A DNA stretch of 64,000 nt. Origin: Egibacteraceae bacterium. GTDB lineage: Bacteria; Actinomycetota; Nitriliruptoria; Euzebyales; Egibacteraceae. The position numbers were made by a program, and so were the translations under genes. The notes below the pieces were generated by a model that did no database searches, was not told where the DNA came from, and saw only the letters and a program-made list of their open reading frames with translations. Shown piece by piece: positions 1-8,064 of the stretch (the stretch's first letter is position 1; the number at the start of each line of letters is the position of its first letter). The DNA lies in contig JAUJMQ010000009.1 of the NCBI GenBank assembly GCA_030446775.1, positions 1 to 64,000 on the forward strand. Direction: 5' to 3'.

Positions 1-172
1 CTCGCCGCATCTCGTCGGTCGGCCGGGTGACGGTGTCGCTGCGCAGGTCGATCAACGAACGGCTCCTGGCCGGCGCGGGCGGGGCGCGGGAAGGCTACCG
101 GCGCGCGTCAGTCGCGCAGGAGCCGCCGCGCCATGCCTCGTGCCGCCCGCGGGTCGGCGCAGGTGGGACAGC
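1..172. other. Window edge, no gene recognised
   Basis: No reading frame in this stretch resembles a protein I know. It lies downstream of the stop codon of the minus-strand acyltransferase gene and has no obvious hairpin with a U-tract. Confidence 0.4.
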
Positions 173-928
173 TCAGCTGGCGCGGCGCAGGGGCACCGGG
201 TCGTCGAGCATCCCGCCGAGCTCGTCGAAGTCGCCCGAGCCGATCGCCACCTCGCCGGACTTGACCCGGGCGGCGTACTCGTCGACGTACTCCTGCCCGG
301 TGAGCATCATGAGCTCGTACATCAGCTCGTCGGTGGCGCTGCGGAACAGAAAGCCGTCGGCGCTGCGGCCCCGGTAGCGGGTCGCGAAGTCCAGCGGCCG
401 GCCGATGCGCAGCTTCACGTGTCCGGGTCGCGGCAGCTTGGCGCCGGTCGGCAGCACCTTGGCGGTGCCGATGATGCCGACCGGGATGATCGGCGCGCCG
501 GTGCGCAGCGCCAGCCGGACCGGTCCCGTCTTGCCGCGGTACAGCCGCCCGTCGGGTGAGCGGGTGCCCTCCGGGTAGATGCCCAGCACCCGCCCGCTGC
601 GCAGGACCTCCTCGCCCTTGCGCAGGCTCGCCTCCCCCGCGTCGCCGCCCTGCCGGGCGACCGGCATCACGCCGACTCCCTCGAAGAAGAAGCGCTGCAG
701 CCCCGAGAAGTAGTCGGCCTTACCCAGGTAGAACACGGGCCGGTCCAGCGCCGCCGGCAGGAAGAACGAGTCCAGGAACGACAGGTGATTCGCGGCGAGG
801 ATGGCCGGGCCCGACGCCGGCACGTTCTCCAGCCCCTCCACCGACGGGCGCCACAGCGCGTTGACGATCGGGGGCAGCAGCCCGTGCATGAAGCGGTACA
901 GCGCCGGTGCGCGGTCACCTCGTCGCAC
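173..928 (-). CDS. 1-acyl-sn-glycerol-3-phosphate acyltransferase (PlsC family)
   Basis: A 251-residue lysophospholipid acyltransferase expected to acylate lysophosphatidic acid at the membrane in phospholipid synthesis. The family's catalytic H-x4-D box is seen as NHLSFLDS (His48, Asp53) and the substrate-binding EGTR box lies at residues 120-123, in the usual order and spacing. A hydrophobic patch (FFLPAALDRPVFYLG) follows the first box. I chose the GTG at 928 because GGAG lies just upstream and translation then begins shortly before the first conserved region; the frame stays open much further upstream but that part is antisense to the next gene. It is divergent from the ornithine cyclodeaminase-like gene with about 90 bp between starts. 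The exact acyl acceptor cannot be read from sequence. Confidence 0.88.
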   Translation of the reverse strand: MRRGDRAPALYRFMHGLLPPIVNALWRPSVEGLENVPASGPAILAANHLSFLDSFFLPAALDRPVFYLGKADYFSGLQRFFFEGVGVMPVARQGGDAGEASLRKGEEVLRSGRVLGIYPEGTRSPDGRLYRGKTGPVRLALRTGAPIIPVGIIGTAKVLPTGAKLPRPGHVKLRIGRPLDFATRYRGRSADGFLFRSATDELMYELMMLTGQEYVDEYAARVKSGEVAIGSGDFDELGGMLDDPVPLRRAS

Positions 929-1001
929 GACGTCTCCTGTTGGCCGTCCCGACCGCCGTCGCGGGCTCGCGTGGCGGCAGTCTACGCGCGCAGGTGGCGG
1001 G

Positions 1002-1007
1002 TACCCT
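1002..1007 (+). promoter_or_regulatory. Predicted -10 box (TACCCT), leaderless start
   Basis: TACCCT ends 8 nt before the ATG at 1016 and no Shine-Dalgarno sequence is present, so transcription probably starts at or next to the start codon. Confidence 0.4.
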
Positions 1008-1015
1008 GCGCGCCC

Positions 1016-2299
1016 ATGAACGACTCCTCCCCCGAGGCCGCCGCGTCCGAGGTCGTGGAGCTGCGCGGCCACGTCCTGGACTCGGGCCTGTTGGGCCGGA
1101 TCCTCGACGAGATCATGGAGCGCGGCGCCGACTACGAGATGGTCCGCTTCGACGTCGGCAAGCGCCACGAGGACGTCTCCTACCTCGCGCTGCGCGTCTC
1201 CGCGGGCTCCCCCGACGAGCTCACGTCGCTGCTGGAGCGGCTGCAGTCCTACGGCGCGAACCCGGCCACCGACGAGGACGTGACGCTGGAGACCGTCGAG
1301 CGCGACGGCGTCCTGCCCGAGGGCTTCTACTCGACGACGAACCTGCCGACCCGCATCCGCGTCGAGCGGCGCTGGGTCGACGTCGACCACCCGGAGATGG
1401 ACTGCGCGATCGTGTTCGACGCCGAGGCGCTGCGGGCCCGCACCATCCCGATGGACGACGTGCGACGCGGGATGCGGATCGTCTGCGGGGTCGGCGGTGT
1501 GAAGGTCACGCCGCGTCAGAAGCCCCGGGTCGACGCCGGCGACGTGACGTTCGAGTTCATGTCGTCGGAGATCTCCTCGGAGAAGCCCCAGGCCCTGCTC
1601 GTGGACAAGGTCGCGCAGGGGATGCGCGAGGCGAAGGCGTCGGGCGGGAGGATCCTGTGGGTTGCGGGTCCCGCCCTCGTGCACACCGGCAGCGTCGAGC
1701 CGACCTGCGCGCTGATCCGCGCCGGTTACATGGACATCCTGTTCGCCGGCAACGCCCTGGCGACCCACGACATCGAGGGCAACTTCTACGGGACTTCGCT
1801 GGGGGTGTCGCTGTCCCACGGCATCCCCACCGAGCACGGCCACGAGCACCACGTCCGGGCGATCAACCGGGTGCGGCGCTCCGGCTCCATCCGCGCCGCC
1901 GTCGACGACGGGACGATCACCGACGGGATCATGTACCACGCGGTGAAGCACGGCGTGGACTACGTCCTGGCCGCCAGCGTCCGCGACGACGGGCCGCTGC
2001 CCGACGTGATCCGCGACGCGATCGAGGCCCAGGGGGAGATGCGCAAGCGCATCCCCGAGGTCGGCTTCGCGTTGATGGTCGCGACGCTGCTGCACTCGAT
2101 CGCCACCGGGAACATGCTGCCGGCGCACGTTCCGCTCGTGTGCGTCGACATCAACCCCGCCTCGGTCACCAAGCTCGTCGACCGTGGCTCGGTGCAGAGC
2201 GCCGGCATCGTCACCGACGTGGGCCTGTTCCTGCGCGAGCTCGCCAGCCAGCTCGCCCCCGCGGAGCTCGAAGCGATCCGCGCCGGGCACGCCGCCTGA
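1016..2299 (+). CDS. Ornithine cyclodeaminase-like LOR/SDH-domain protein (TIGR00300 family)
   Basis: This 427-residue protein matches the LOR/SDH conserved-region family across its whole length. Hallmarks include VELRGHVLDSG near the N-terminus, GFYSTTNLPT, the stretch around FEFMSSEISSEKP, GPALVHTG, LFAGNALATHDIE, an AINRVRRSGSI segment, RDDGPLPDVI and VCVDINPASVTKLVDRGS. Members in methanogens, and the C-terminal half of cyanobacterial ArgZ/AgrE, convert ornithine to proline plus ammonia with bound NAD. This copy lacks the N-terminal arginine dihydrolase domain of the cyanobacterial fusion. It ends 112 bp from the convergent carbamate kinase gene, which fits ornithine or arginine catabolism. 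ATG at 1016 fits the family N-terminus. The activity is inferred from homology. Confidence 0.82.
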   Translation: MNDSSPEAAASEVVELRGHVLDSGLLGRILDEIMERGADYEMVRFDVGKRHEDVSYLALRVSAGSPDELTSLLERLQSYGANPATDEDVTLETVERDGVLPEGFYSTTNLPTRIRVERRWVDVDHPEMDCAIVFDAEALRARTIPMDDVRRGMRIVCGVGGVKVTPRQKPRVDAGDVTFEFMSSEISSEKPQALLVDKVAQGMREAKASGGRILWVAGPALVHTGSVEPTCALIRAGYMDILFAGNALATHDIEGNFYGTSLGVSLSHGIPTEHGHEHHVRAINRVRRSGSIRAAVDDGTITDGIMYHAVKHGVDYVLAASVRDDGPLPDVIRDAIEAQGEMRKRIPEVGFALMVATLLHSIATGNMLPAHVPLVCVDINPASVTKLVDRGSVQSAGIVTDVGLFLRELASQLAPAELEAIRAGHAA

Positions 2300-2339
2300 C
2301 CCCAGGCCAACCTGGTTCCCCCGAGCCGACCCCCTGACC

Positions 2340-2386
2340 GGCTTGTTCGGATCGGGTTTCCCCCGGGAAACGGATCAGAACAAGCC
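2340..2386. terminator. Long hairpin between convergent genes
   Basis: GGCTTGTTC (2340-2348) pairs with GAACAAGCC (2378-2386); inside, GATC boxes and GTTTCCC/GGGAAAC continue the stem. There is no U-tract on either strand. Its position between two convergent stop codons suggests bidirectional termination or 3' protection. The right arm core GATCAGAACAAGC recurs at 38812-38824. Confidence 0.65.
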
Positions 2387-2410
2387 GGGACGGCGAGGCC
2401 GGGCGGTCAG

Positions 2411-3394
2411 TCAGCCGGGGACCACCCGGGTGCCGGCGGCGCCGCGCAGGGCGTCGTCGGCGCGCGCCAGGCTCGTGATGACCGCCCGCCCGCCCGCCTC
2501 GGCCACCGCGACGGCGGCGGCCACCGTGGGGCCCATCGAGCCGGCCGGGAACTGCCCGTCGTCGAGCAGCCGGCGCGCGTCGCCGGCGGTGACCTCCTCC
2601 AACGGCCGCTGGCGGTCGGTGCCGTAGTCGAGCAGCACCGCGTCGACGTCGGTGAGGATGAGCAGCGCCTCGGCGTCGACGAGCCGCGCGAGCAACGCGG
2701 CGGTGGGCTCCTGGTCGATGACCGCCCCGCCGCCGCCGAGGTCGCCACCGGCCCGGGTGACCGGGCAGCCGCCCCCGCCGCCGCACACCGCCACGCCGCC
2801 GGACTCCAGCAGCGACCGGACGGCCGCGATCTCGACGACGTCGACGGGCAGCGGGCTGGGCACGACGCGGCGCCAGGTGCCGCCCTCGACCTTGCGGTAC
2901 GCCTCGCCGTCGATGACCCGGTCCGCCGCCAGGGGGTCGTGCTCGGCCTGGTCGCCCTCGGCGCGCTGCGAGCGGAACTCCAGCTCGGTCTCGGTGTAGT
3001 GGGGCCCGACGGGCTTGTCGGGCGCGTCGAACGCCGGGTCGCCGGGGTCGACGACGACCTGGGTGAGCAGCGCGACCACCGGCCGGGTCACCCCCCGCGC
3101 GCGCAGGGCGTTGCCGAGCTGCTGGGTCAGCAGGTAGCCGATCTGGCCCTGGGTCTGGGCGTCGAGAACGTCCAGGGGCATCGGCGGGACCTCGAGCGCG
3201 GCGGCGCGCTGCTGGATGAGCATGCGCCCGACCTGCGGTCCGTTGCCGTGGGTGATGACGAGCTCGTGGCCGGCGGCGACGAGGTCAACGAGCTGCTCGC
3301 AGGCGGCACGGACGGTCTCGCGCTGCTCGGATGCCAGACCCTCGGTGCCCCTGGCGAGGATCGCGTTGCCGCCGAGCGCCACGACGACGCGCAC
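2411..3394 (-). CDS. arcC: Carbamate kinase
   Basis: A 327-residue amino-acid-kinase-fold enzyme that reversibly makes ATP and carbamate from carbamoyl phosphate and ADP in the cytosol, usually the last step of the arginine deiminase route. The N-terminal phosphate loop VALGGNAIL, the THGNGPQVG loop, the CGGGGGCPV motif near residue 207 and the nucleotide-site stretch TDVDAVLLDYG are all in family order, and the length is typical. GTG at 3394 starts 3 nt after the stop codon of the ROK kinase, so the two are co-transcribed. Its convergent neighbour is an ornithine cyclodeaminase-like gene, so both ornithine and carbamoyl phosphate handling are present; arginine deiminase and carbamoyltransferase genes are not in the window. 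Confidence 0.92.
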   Translation of the reverse strand: MRVVVALGGNAILARGTEGLASEQRETVRAACEQLVDLVAAGHELVITHGNGPQVGRMLIQQRAAALEVPPMPLDVLDAQTQGQIGYLLTQQLGNALRARGVTRPVVALLTQVVVDPGDPAFDAPDKPVGPHYTETELEFRSQRAEGDQAEHDPLAADRVIDGEAYRKVEGGTWRRVVPSPLPVDVVEIAAVRSLLESGGVAVCGGGGGCPVTRAGGDLGGGGAVIDQEPTAALLARLVDAEALLILTDVDAVLLDYGTDRQRPLEEVTAGDARRLLDDGQFPAGSMGPTVAAAVAVAEAGGRAVITSLARADDALRGAAGTRVVPG

Positions 3395-3397
3395 GTG

Positions 3398-4363
3398 TCA
3401 GCTGCCCGCCGCGAGTGCGAGCAGCGCGGCGCCGACGAGCCCGGCGTCATCGGCCAGCTGCGCCCGCACGATCGGTGCGACGGTGCGGTGACGCCGGCCG
3501 AGGATGCGCTCGGCGGCGGCGGCGCGAGCCGGTTCGAGCAGCAACTCGCCGGCCTGGATCGCCCCGCCGCCGACGACGACGAGCGCGGGATCGAGGGCGT
3601 CGACGAGCGAGGAGATCCCGACACCGAGCCAGAAGCCGGCGGTGGCGAGCACCGACGCCGCGTACGCGTCGCCGGCGTGCGCTGCGACGGTGACGCTCTT
3701 GCCGGTGACCTCGTCGCGCGGGACGGCCCGCAGCGTGCTGCCGGCGGGCGCCGACCCGTCGGCCAGACCCACGCGGGCGATCCGTCCGATCGCCGTGCCG
3801 CTCGCGAGCGGCTCCAGGCAGCCGCGGTTGCCGCACGAGCACCGCGGACCCCCCTCGTCCACGATGACGTGGCCGAACTCCGCGGCCAGGCCGTTCGCCC
3901 CCCGCATGAGCGCGCCCTCGAGCACGAGGCCCCCGCCGACCCCCGTCCCGAGGGTGAGCATGACCAGGGAGTCGCCCGCGGCGGTGCCCGCGCCGGCGCG
4001 GTACTCCCCCCAGGCGGCGACGTTCGCGTCGTTGTCCACGGTGACGGGACCGTCCAGGAGGGCCTGCAGCTCGGCACGCAGGGGGTAGTCCACCCAGGCG
4101 ATGTTCGGCGCGAACCGCACGGTTCCGTCGCGGTCGACCAGCCCCGCGGCGCCGACCCCCACCGGCACCCGCGACAGCCCGTGGCGGTCAACGAGGTCCC
4201 GCGCGACCTCGGCGATCAGCGGGACGATCGCGTCCCGCTCGTCGGCCGGCGTGTCGCGGCGCACCCGCTCGACCACCGACCCGTCCGCGGCCACCAGCCC
4301 GGCGGCCAGCTTCGTCCCCCCGACGTCCACGCCGACCGCCAACCCCCCGCCAGACCCCGTCAC
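3398..4363 (-). CDS. ROK-family sugar kinase (glucokinase-like)
   Basis: A 321-residue ROK kinase that phosphorylates a hexose, most likely glucose, with ATP. The N-terminal phosphate-binding motif VGVDVGGTK (residues 10-18), catalytic Asp112 in DNDANVAAWGEY, GTGVGGG (139-145), and the zinc site formed by His165 and CSCGNRGC (175-182) are intact. There is no N-terminal winged helix, so this is a kinase and not a ROK repressor. GTG at 4363 has a GAGG-like site upstream. The stop codon is 3 nt from the carbamate kinase start, an operon whose metabolic logic is not obvious. N-acetylglucosamine or mannose as substrate cannot be excluded. Confidence 0.88.
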   Translation of the reverse strand: MTGSGGGLAVGVDVGGTKLAAGLVAADGSVVERVRRDTPADERDAIVPLIAEVARDLVDRHGLSRVPVGVGAAGLVDRDGTVRFAPNIAWVDYPLRAELQALLDGPVTVDNDANVAAWGEYRAGAGTAAGDSLVMLTLGTGVGGGLVLEGALMRGANGLAAEFGHVIVDEGGPRCSCGNRGCLEPLASGTAIGRIARVGLADGSAPAGSTLRAVPRDEVTGKSVTVAAHAGDAYAASVLATAGFWLGVGISSLVDALDPALVVVGGGAIQAGELLLEPARAAAAERILGRRHRTVAPIVRAQLADDAGLVGAALLALAAGS

Positions 4364-4507
4364 GCCCCAGCCCCCTCAGCCCAGCGGCGCCCACCCACCC
4401 CGGCCGCACCGGCGTGGAGTGTCATCCCATTGCGACGTCCGTCGCCCCGGCCAACACCGACCGGCGGGGCGGGAACGAGGCTGCCGGGCACGGCCGGAAA
4501 GGCGGGT

Positions 4508-4561
4508 GCGTTCCTCGCGGAGGGGGCTAAAAGGGGTTTCCGCCCCCGGAGCGAGGAACGC
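4508..4561. terminator. Large imperfect hairpin in the gap between two minus-strand genes
   Basis: GCGTTCCTCGC (4508-4518) and GCGAGGAACGC (4551-4561) form an 11-bp outer stem; GGGGGC/GCCCCC add an inner stem around a TAAAAGGGG loop. It lies downstream of the eRF1-like gene and upstream of the ROK kinase on the minus strand. No U-tract follows either arm. It may end the upstream transcript or be a palindromic repeat; the rest of the 255-bp gap shows nothing else. Confidence 0.55.
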
Positions 4562-4618
4562 ATCCGCCGACCACCGATCCACGATGCCCGCCGAAGACGA
4601 GCCACCAACCGACGCGCG

Positions 4619-5737
4619 CTAGAACCGCAGGAGGGCGGCCACCGGGTGGCCGTCGAGGCGCACCTCGTCGCGGAACAGCTCGATGTGGGCGCCGCTGCGG
4701 ACCGCCTCTTCGATCACCTCGTCGATGAGGTCCTCCACCGGCTCGACCGGCTCGCCGTAGGCCGCCGCCTCGCCCTCGTGCAGCGCCAGCGCCCCGCTGG
4801 ACGCCCGGTAGCCGGGCGATCCGGCTCCCTCGACGACGAACAGCACCTCGACACGCTTGCCGTTGACCGCCTCCAGGACGTGGCGCAGGCCGCGCGCGGC
4901 CTTCTCCGCCTGGCCCTGCGCGGCGGCCAGGCGCTGCAGCAGCCCGCTGCGGCGGGTCGACACCAGCGACTGCTCGACGACCTGCATCCGCTCGCGCAGG
5001 TCGTCGGCGGTCACGTGCAGCGGGATGGAGATCGGGTCACCGTGGACGACCTCCTGCAGGTAGGGGTGGAGCTGCTTGACGAGCTCCTTGGCCTCGGCCT
5101 GCGGGCCGGCGACGACGAGCGCGTCGATGCGCTGCTCGGCGTGGAGCAGGCGCAGCACCTCCACGACGTCCTTCATGTGGTGCAGGACCTCGTGCTCGAT
5201 GCCCTGCTCGAAGGATCGCTGCGACCAGCCGCCCTGCTTGTGCTGGCCGTGGACGTCCGAGGCGATCCGCAGGTGCTCCTCGACGCGGCCCAGCTGGTAG
5301 CGGAAGATCCGCGCCTTGTCGCGCTCGACGATGACCAGGGACACGTGGTGGGAGCGGCCGAGCAGCGCCTCGAGCGGCACGACGTAGGGACGGTCGGAGA
5401 CGCGGGCGATGTTGCGGACCCCGATCGCGACCTGGACGGTCTCGAAGACCTCGCCTGCGGCGGCGAACACGGCGATGCCGCGGACGTCGCCGCGCCGGAA
5501 GTCGTTGCGGACCCAACGGCTGATCGCGTCGGCGTCGGCGGCGACGGCGTCGCGCGCCGCCGGCTTCAGGCCGTCGCCCTGCTTGCGGACGTCGCGCAGC
5601 AGCCCGTCCAGGCGCGCCTCGTAGTCACCGGCCTTCGGGAAGCGCGCCCCGTCGGTGTTGAGGTACACGCTGGTCACCGGCACCTCGCCGACGGGTCGGT
5701 CCACGAGCTTGCGGATCTCGCCGGTGGTCACGTCCAC
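4619..5737 (-). CDS. Bacterial eRF1/Vms1-like protein (baeRF family)
   Basis: A 372-residue protein with the layout of bacterial archaeo-eukaryotic release-factor homologues: an N-terminal domain opening with TSVYLNTDG, a central VLF1-type domain and a C-terminal L7Ae-like domain (HVLEAVNGKRVEVLFVVEG). A conserved loop HKQGGWSQRSFEQ (Gly169, Gly170, Gln173) resembles the GGQ/GxxQ loops that hydrolyse peptidyl-tRNA in eRF1 and Vms1, so a role in clearing stalled nascent chains or cutting tRNA is plausible. GTG at 5737 is preceded by AGGAG at good spacing. A large hairpin lies beyond its stop. Family assignment is fairly secure; the reaction is inferred. Confidence 0.75.
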   Translation of the reverse strand: MDVTTGEIRKLVDRPVGEVPVTSVYLNTDGARFPKAGDYEARLDGLLRDVRKQGDGLKPAARDAVAADADAISRWVRNDFRRGDVRGIAVFAAAGEVFETVQVAIGVRNIARVSDRPYVVPLEALLGRSHHVSLVIVERDKARIFRYQLGRVEEHLRIASDVHGQHKQGGWSQRSFEQGIEHEVLHHMKDVVEVLRLLHAEQRIDALVVAGPQAEAKELVKQLHPYLQEVVHGDPISIPLHVTADDLRERMQVVEQSLVSTRRSGLLQRLAAAQGQAEKAARGLRHVLEAVNGKRVEVLFVVEGAGSPGYRASSGALALHEGEAAAYGEPVEPVEDLIDEVIEEAVRSGAHIELFRDEVRLDGHPVAALLRF

Positions 5738-5861
5738 GCCTGGCTCCTGTTCGTCGGGGGTTCGTCGGGCCGGGGGGTGCGACGGCCGCGGGGCGCCGCG
5801 GGGCTGGACCGCAGGCTAGTCGACGTCCCGGCGGGGCGGCCAAGCCGAGCCGGCCCGCCCG

Positions 5862-6299
5862 TCAGGCGTCGGACTCGATGCGGCGTTTGAGGCCTTTCAG
5901 GGCGGTGTCGATGACGCGCCTCGCGACCTGGCGCCGGAACAGGGCAGGCACCGCCATCGTCGTCTCGATGGCGAGCTCGTAGGTCACCAGCGTCGTCCCG
6001 TCGCCCTGGTCGGTGAGCAGGTAGGCACCGTCGTTGCGGCGCAGCATGTCGCTCTCGACGAGGGTCCAGCGCATCTCGGTGTCGCCGTAGGTGTAGTCCA
6101 GCACGTAGGTGGTGCGCACGACCCGCGCGTCGACGTCGAAGCGGACGCGCGTGCCCCAGCCGTCGGCGTCCGTGTCGAGGATCTCGACGCCCCGCACCTC
6201 GTCCTGCCACTCCGGGTAGGCCCCGAAGTCGGCGACGACGTCGAGGACCGCGTCGGGGTCGGCGGCCACGACGATGCTGTCGCGAAGGACGTCGCTCAC
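5862..6299 (-). CDS. SRPBCC (START-like) family protein
   Basis: A 145-residue single-domain protein of the polyketide cyclase/START-like superfamily. It begins with RDSIVVAADPDAVLDVVADFGAYPEW, the usual first strand, helix and DFxxYPEW signature, and continues with alternating hydrophobic strands and a long amphipathic C-terminal helix (PALFRRQVARRVIDTALKGLKRRIE). Such proteins form a helix-grip pocket for lipids or polyketides; many actinobacterial copies are of unknown ligand. GTG at 6299 has GGGAGGGAG upstream. Next to a zinc-ribbon membrane protein on the same strand. No specific ligand can be inferred. Confidence 0.8.
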   Translation of the reverse strand: MSDVLRDSIVVAADPDAVLDVVADFGAYPEWQDEVRGVEILDTDADGWGTRVRFDVDARVVRTTYVLDYTYGDTEMRWTLVESDMLRRNDGAYLLTDQGDGTTLVTYELAIETTMAVPALFRRQVARRVIDTALKGLKRRIESDA

Positions 6300-6371
6300 G
6301 AGCTCCCTCCCGGTGGTCGAAACGCGGCCGGCATGTCGTCGGCCGGGCGGCGGTGGCGATGGTAGTGCGGG

Positions 6372-7055
6372 TCAGATCCGCAGCGCGGCGACGGTCGCGG
6401 CGACGCCGGCCATCGTCAGCCCGAGGACCGCGACCACGAGCCACAGCAGGGCCCGGCCGCCGAGCAGGTCGGGCTCGCCGCGCGACAGCCGGTGGACGTC
6501 GAGCAGGCTGGTGGCCCACAGCACCGCGGCTCCCAGCAGCAGCGGGGCGGCGGCCGGCGCGGTCGACGGGCCGCCGCCGCGCAGCAGGAACACGCCTCCC
6601 GCGGCCCAGGTGAAAAACAGCAGCAGTCGTGCCAGCCCCGTCCCGGTGCGGCGGGCGGCGATGTGCCCTGCGCCCGGCGCCACCGCGGTCACCGCCAGCG
6701 CGGCGCTCCAGCTCGGCGGTGCGGTCGCCGGGGCGCCGGAGGTGAAGCCGGCGGTGAAGGGGGTGGCGCACACCCGGCAGCGCGTCTCGTCCAGCGACGA
6801 GTAGCTGCCGCACGTCGGACAGGCCCACTCCAGCCCCGCGTCGCCGTCGCGGAGCACCGGCGCGGCGGCGGGTCGCCGGTCGGAGGCCGGCAGCACCGGC
6901 GCCGGAGGGTTGGCCGGACGCAGCGCCACGGGGGGCTCGGGGTCGGCGACGGGACCCCGGGACGGTGCGGCGGGCGGCTCCAGGGTGGCGTAGCACTGGC
7001 CGCACCATGCCGCGTCCGGCGGGTTGCTCGCCCCGCAGGCGGGGCAGCGCCTCAT
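6372..7055 (-). CDS. Double zinc-ribbon membrane protein
   Basis: A 227-residue protein with two treble-clef-like zinc ribbons: Cys4/Cys7/Cys18/Cys21 at the N-terminus and Cys79/Cys82/Cys93/Cys96, joined by a Pro/Ala-rich linker, followed by three or four hydrophobic segments (around ALAVTAVAPGAGHIA, LLLFFTWAAGGVFLL, LLLGAAVLWATSLL and LLWLVVAVLGLTM). The ATG at 7055 is chosen because the first CxxC begins immediately after it; upstream codons look non-coding. Probably a membrane-anchored zinc-ribbon protein facing the cytosol. It lies just downstream of a rhomboid protease that also has an N-terminal zinc finger. Function unknown. Confidence 0.7.
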   Translation of the reverse strand: MRRCPACGASNPPDAAWCGQCYATLEPPAAPSRGPVADPEPPVALRPANPPAPVLPASDRRPAAAPVLRDGDAGLEWACPTCGSYSSLDETRCRVCATPFTAGFTSGAPATAPPSWSAALAVTAVAPGAGHIAARRTGTGLARLLLFFTWAAGGVFLLRGGGPSTAPAAAPLLLGAAVLWATSLLDVHRLSRGEPDLLGGRALLWLVVAVLGLTMAGVAATVAALRI

Positions 7056-7149
7056 CGTGGCCCCGGACTGAGCCCGTGCGGGCGCACGCGCAGGGTGCTC
7101 GAGCCCGAGCGCATGGCCGGCAGGCTGGGAGGCGAGCGGGTGGCGCTGC

Positions 7150-7992
7150 TCAGCCGAGCGCGCCCAGCGTGAGCGCCGCCACAAGAGCGACCGCACCGAC
7201 GCCGGCGGCCACCGTGGCGCGCAGGGCCGCCCGGCGCCGCACCACCGGCACGGTCCAGGCGAACGCGATCATGAAACCGGCGGCCAGCCCGCCGAGGTGG
7301 GCCTGCCAGGCGATGTTGGACCCGGGCAGCAGCGGCAGCGCGAGGTTGATGCCCAGCAGCACGAGCAGCTGGCGCAGGCTCGCCGCGCCCGCCAGGGTGT
7401 GGCGGGTCCGGTAGGAGGCCGCGAGCCAGGCGCCGAACAACCCGAAGATCGCGCCGGAGGCACCGACGGCTATCCCGAACGGCTGGGTGAGGTAGAAGGC
7501 CGCGCCACCGGCGAGCGCCGAGGCGACGTAGAGCGCGGCGAAGGGCACGGACCCCGCCTGGCGCTCGAGCTGCGGGCCGAAGATCGACAGCGCCCACATG
7601 TTGAACGCGATGTGAGTGATGCCGTCGTGGAAGAACGCCGCGGTCAGCAGGCGCCACCACTGCCCTTGGCGGACCAGCTCATTGGCCTGCACACCGAGTT
7701 GGGTCAGCGCCAAGCCGATCGCCGGGACAAACAGCTGCAGGGCGAACACCGCCACGGCGGCCCCCAGCACCGTCCAGGTGACGACCGCCGGGCGGGACTC
7801 CTCGCGGAGAAGGTCCTCGCGGTCCAGCACCCGGTTGTGCTCGTCGGGCGCGGCGCATTCCGGGCAGCGCTGACCCACCCGGGCCGTGTGCATGCAGTCC
7901 ACGCAGATCGGCCGGTCGCAGTTGGAGCACGCCAGGCGGGTCTCGCGGTCCGGATGGCGGTAGCAGGTGGGCAGCACCGGTTGGGCGGTCAC
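7150..7992 (-). CDS. Rhomboid-family intramembrane serine protease with N-terminal zinc finger
   Basis: A 280-residue rhomboid protease that cuts substrates inside the membrane. A cysteine-rich B-box-like segment comes first (Cys10, Cys22, Cys25, Cys30, Cys33, Cys43, Cys46), then six hydrophobic helices. The L1-loop WWR (112-114), the HIAFN motif (127-131), the catalytic serine in GASGAIFG (Ser179) and the catalytic His232 in AHLGG are all present, so it should be active. GTG at 7992 follows a TAGCGT box by 6 nt. The zinc-finger plus rhomboid arrangement is common in Actinomycetota. The next gene also encodes a zinc-ribbon membrane protein. Confidence 0.9.
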   Translation of the reverse strand: MTAQPVLPTCYRHPDRETRLACSNCDRPICVDCMHTARVGQRCPECAAPDEHNRVLDREDLLREESRPAVVTWTVLGAAVAVFALQLFVPAIGLALTQLGVQANELVRQGQWWRLLTAAFFHDGITHIAFNMWALSIFGPQLERQAGSVPFAALYVASALAGGAAFYLTQPFGIAVGASGAIFGLFGAWLAASYRTRHTLAGAASLRQLLVLLGINLALPLLPGSNIAWQAHLGGLAAGFMIAFAWTVPVVRRRAALRATVAAGVGAVALVAALTLGALG

Positions 7993-7998
7993 GGCGCC

Positions 7999-8004
7999 AC
8001 GCTA
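7999..8004 (-). promoter_or_regulatory. Predicted -10 box (TAGCGT), leaderless start
   Basis: TAGCGT on the minus strand ends 6 nt before the GTG start of the rhomboid gene; no ribosome-binding site is seen. Confidence 0.4.
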
Positions 8005-8064
8005 GCGTGACCCCCTGCCCGCGTGATCCGCGCGCGAAGGAGACCGGCCGCCGGCGCAGCGCCG

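Noticed and set aside
2939-5890. Very long open frame on the plus strand (983 codons)
   Set aside because: It is antisense to the carbamate kinase, ROK kinase and eRF1-like genes and has low-complexity composition; an artefact of high GC.
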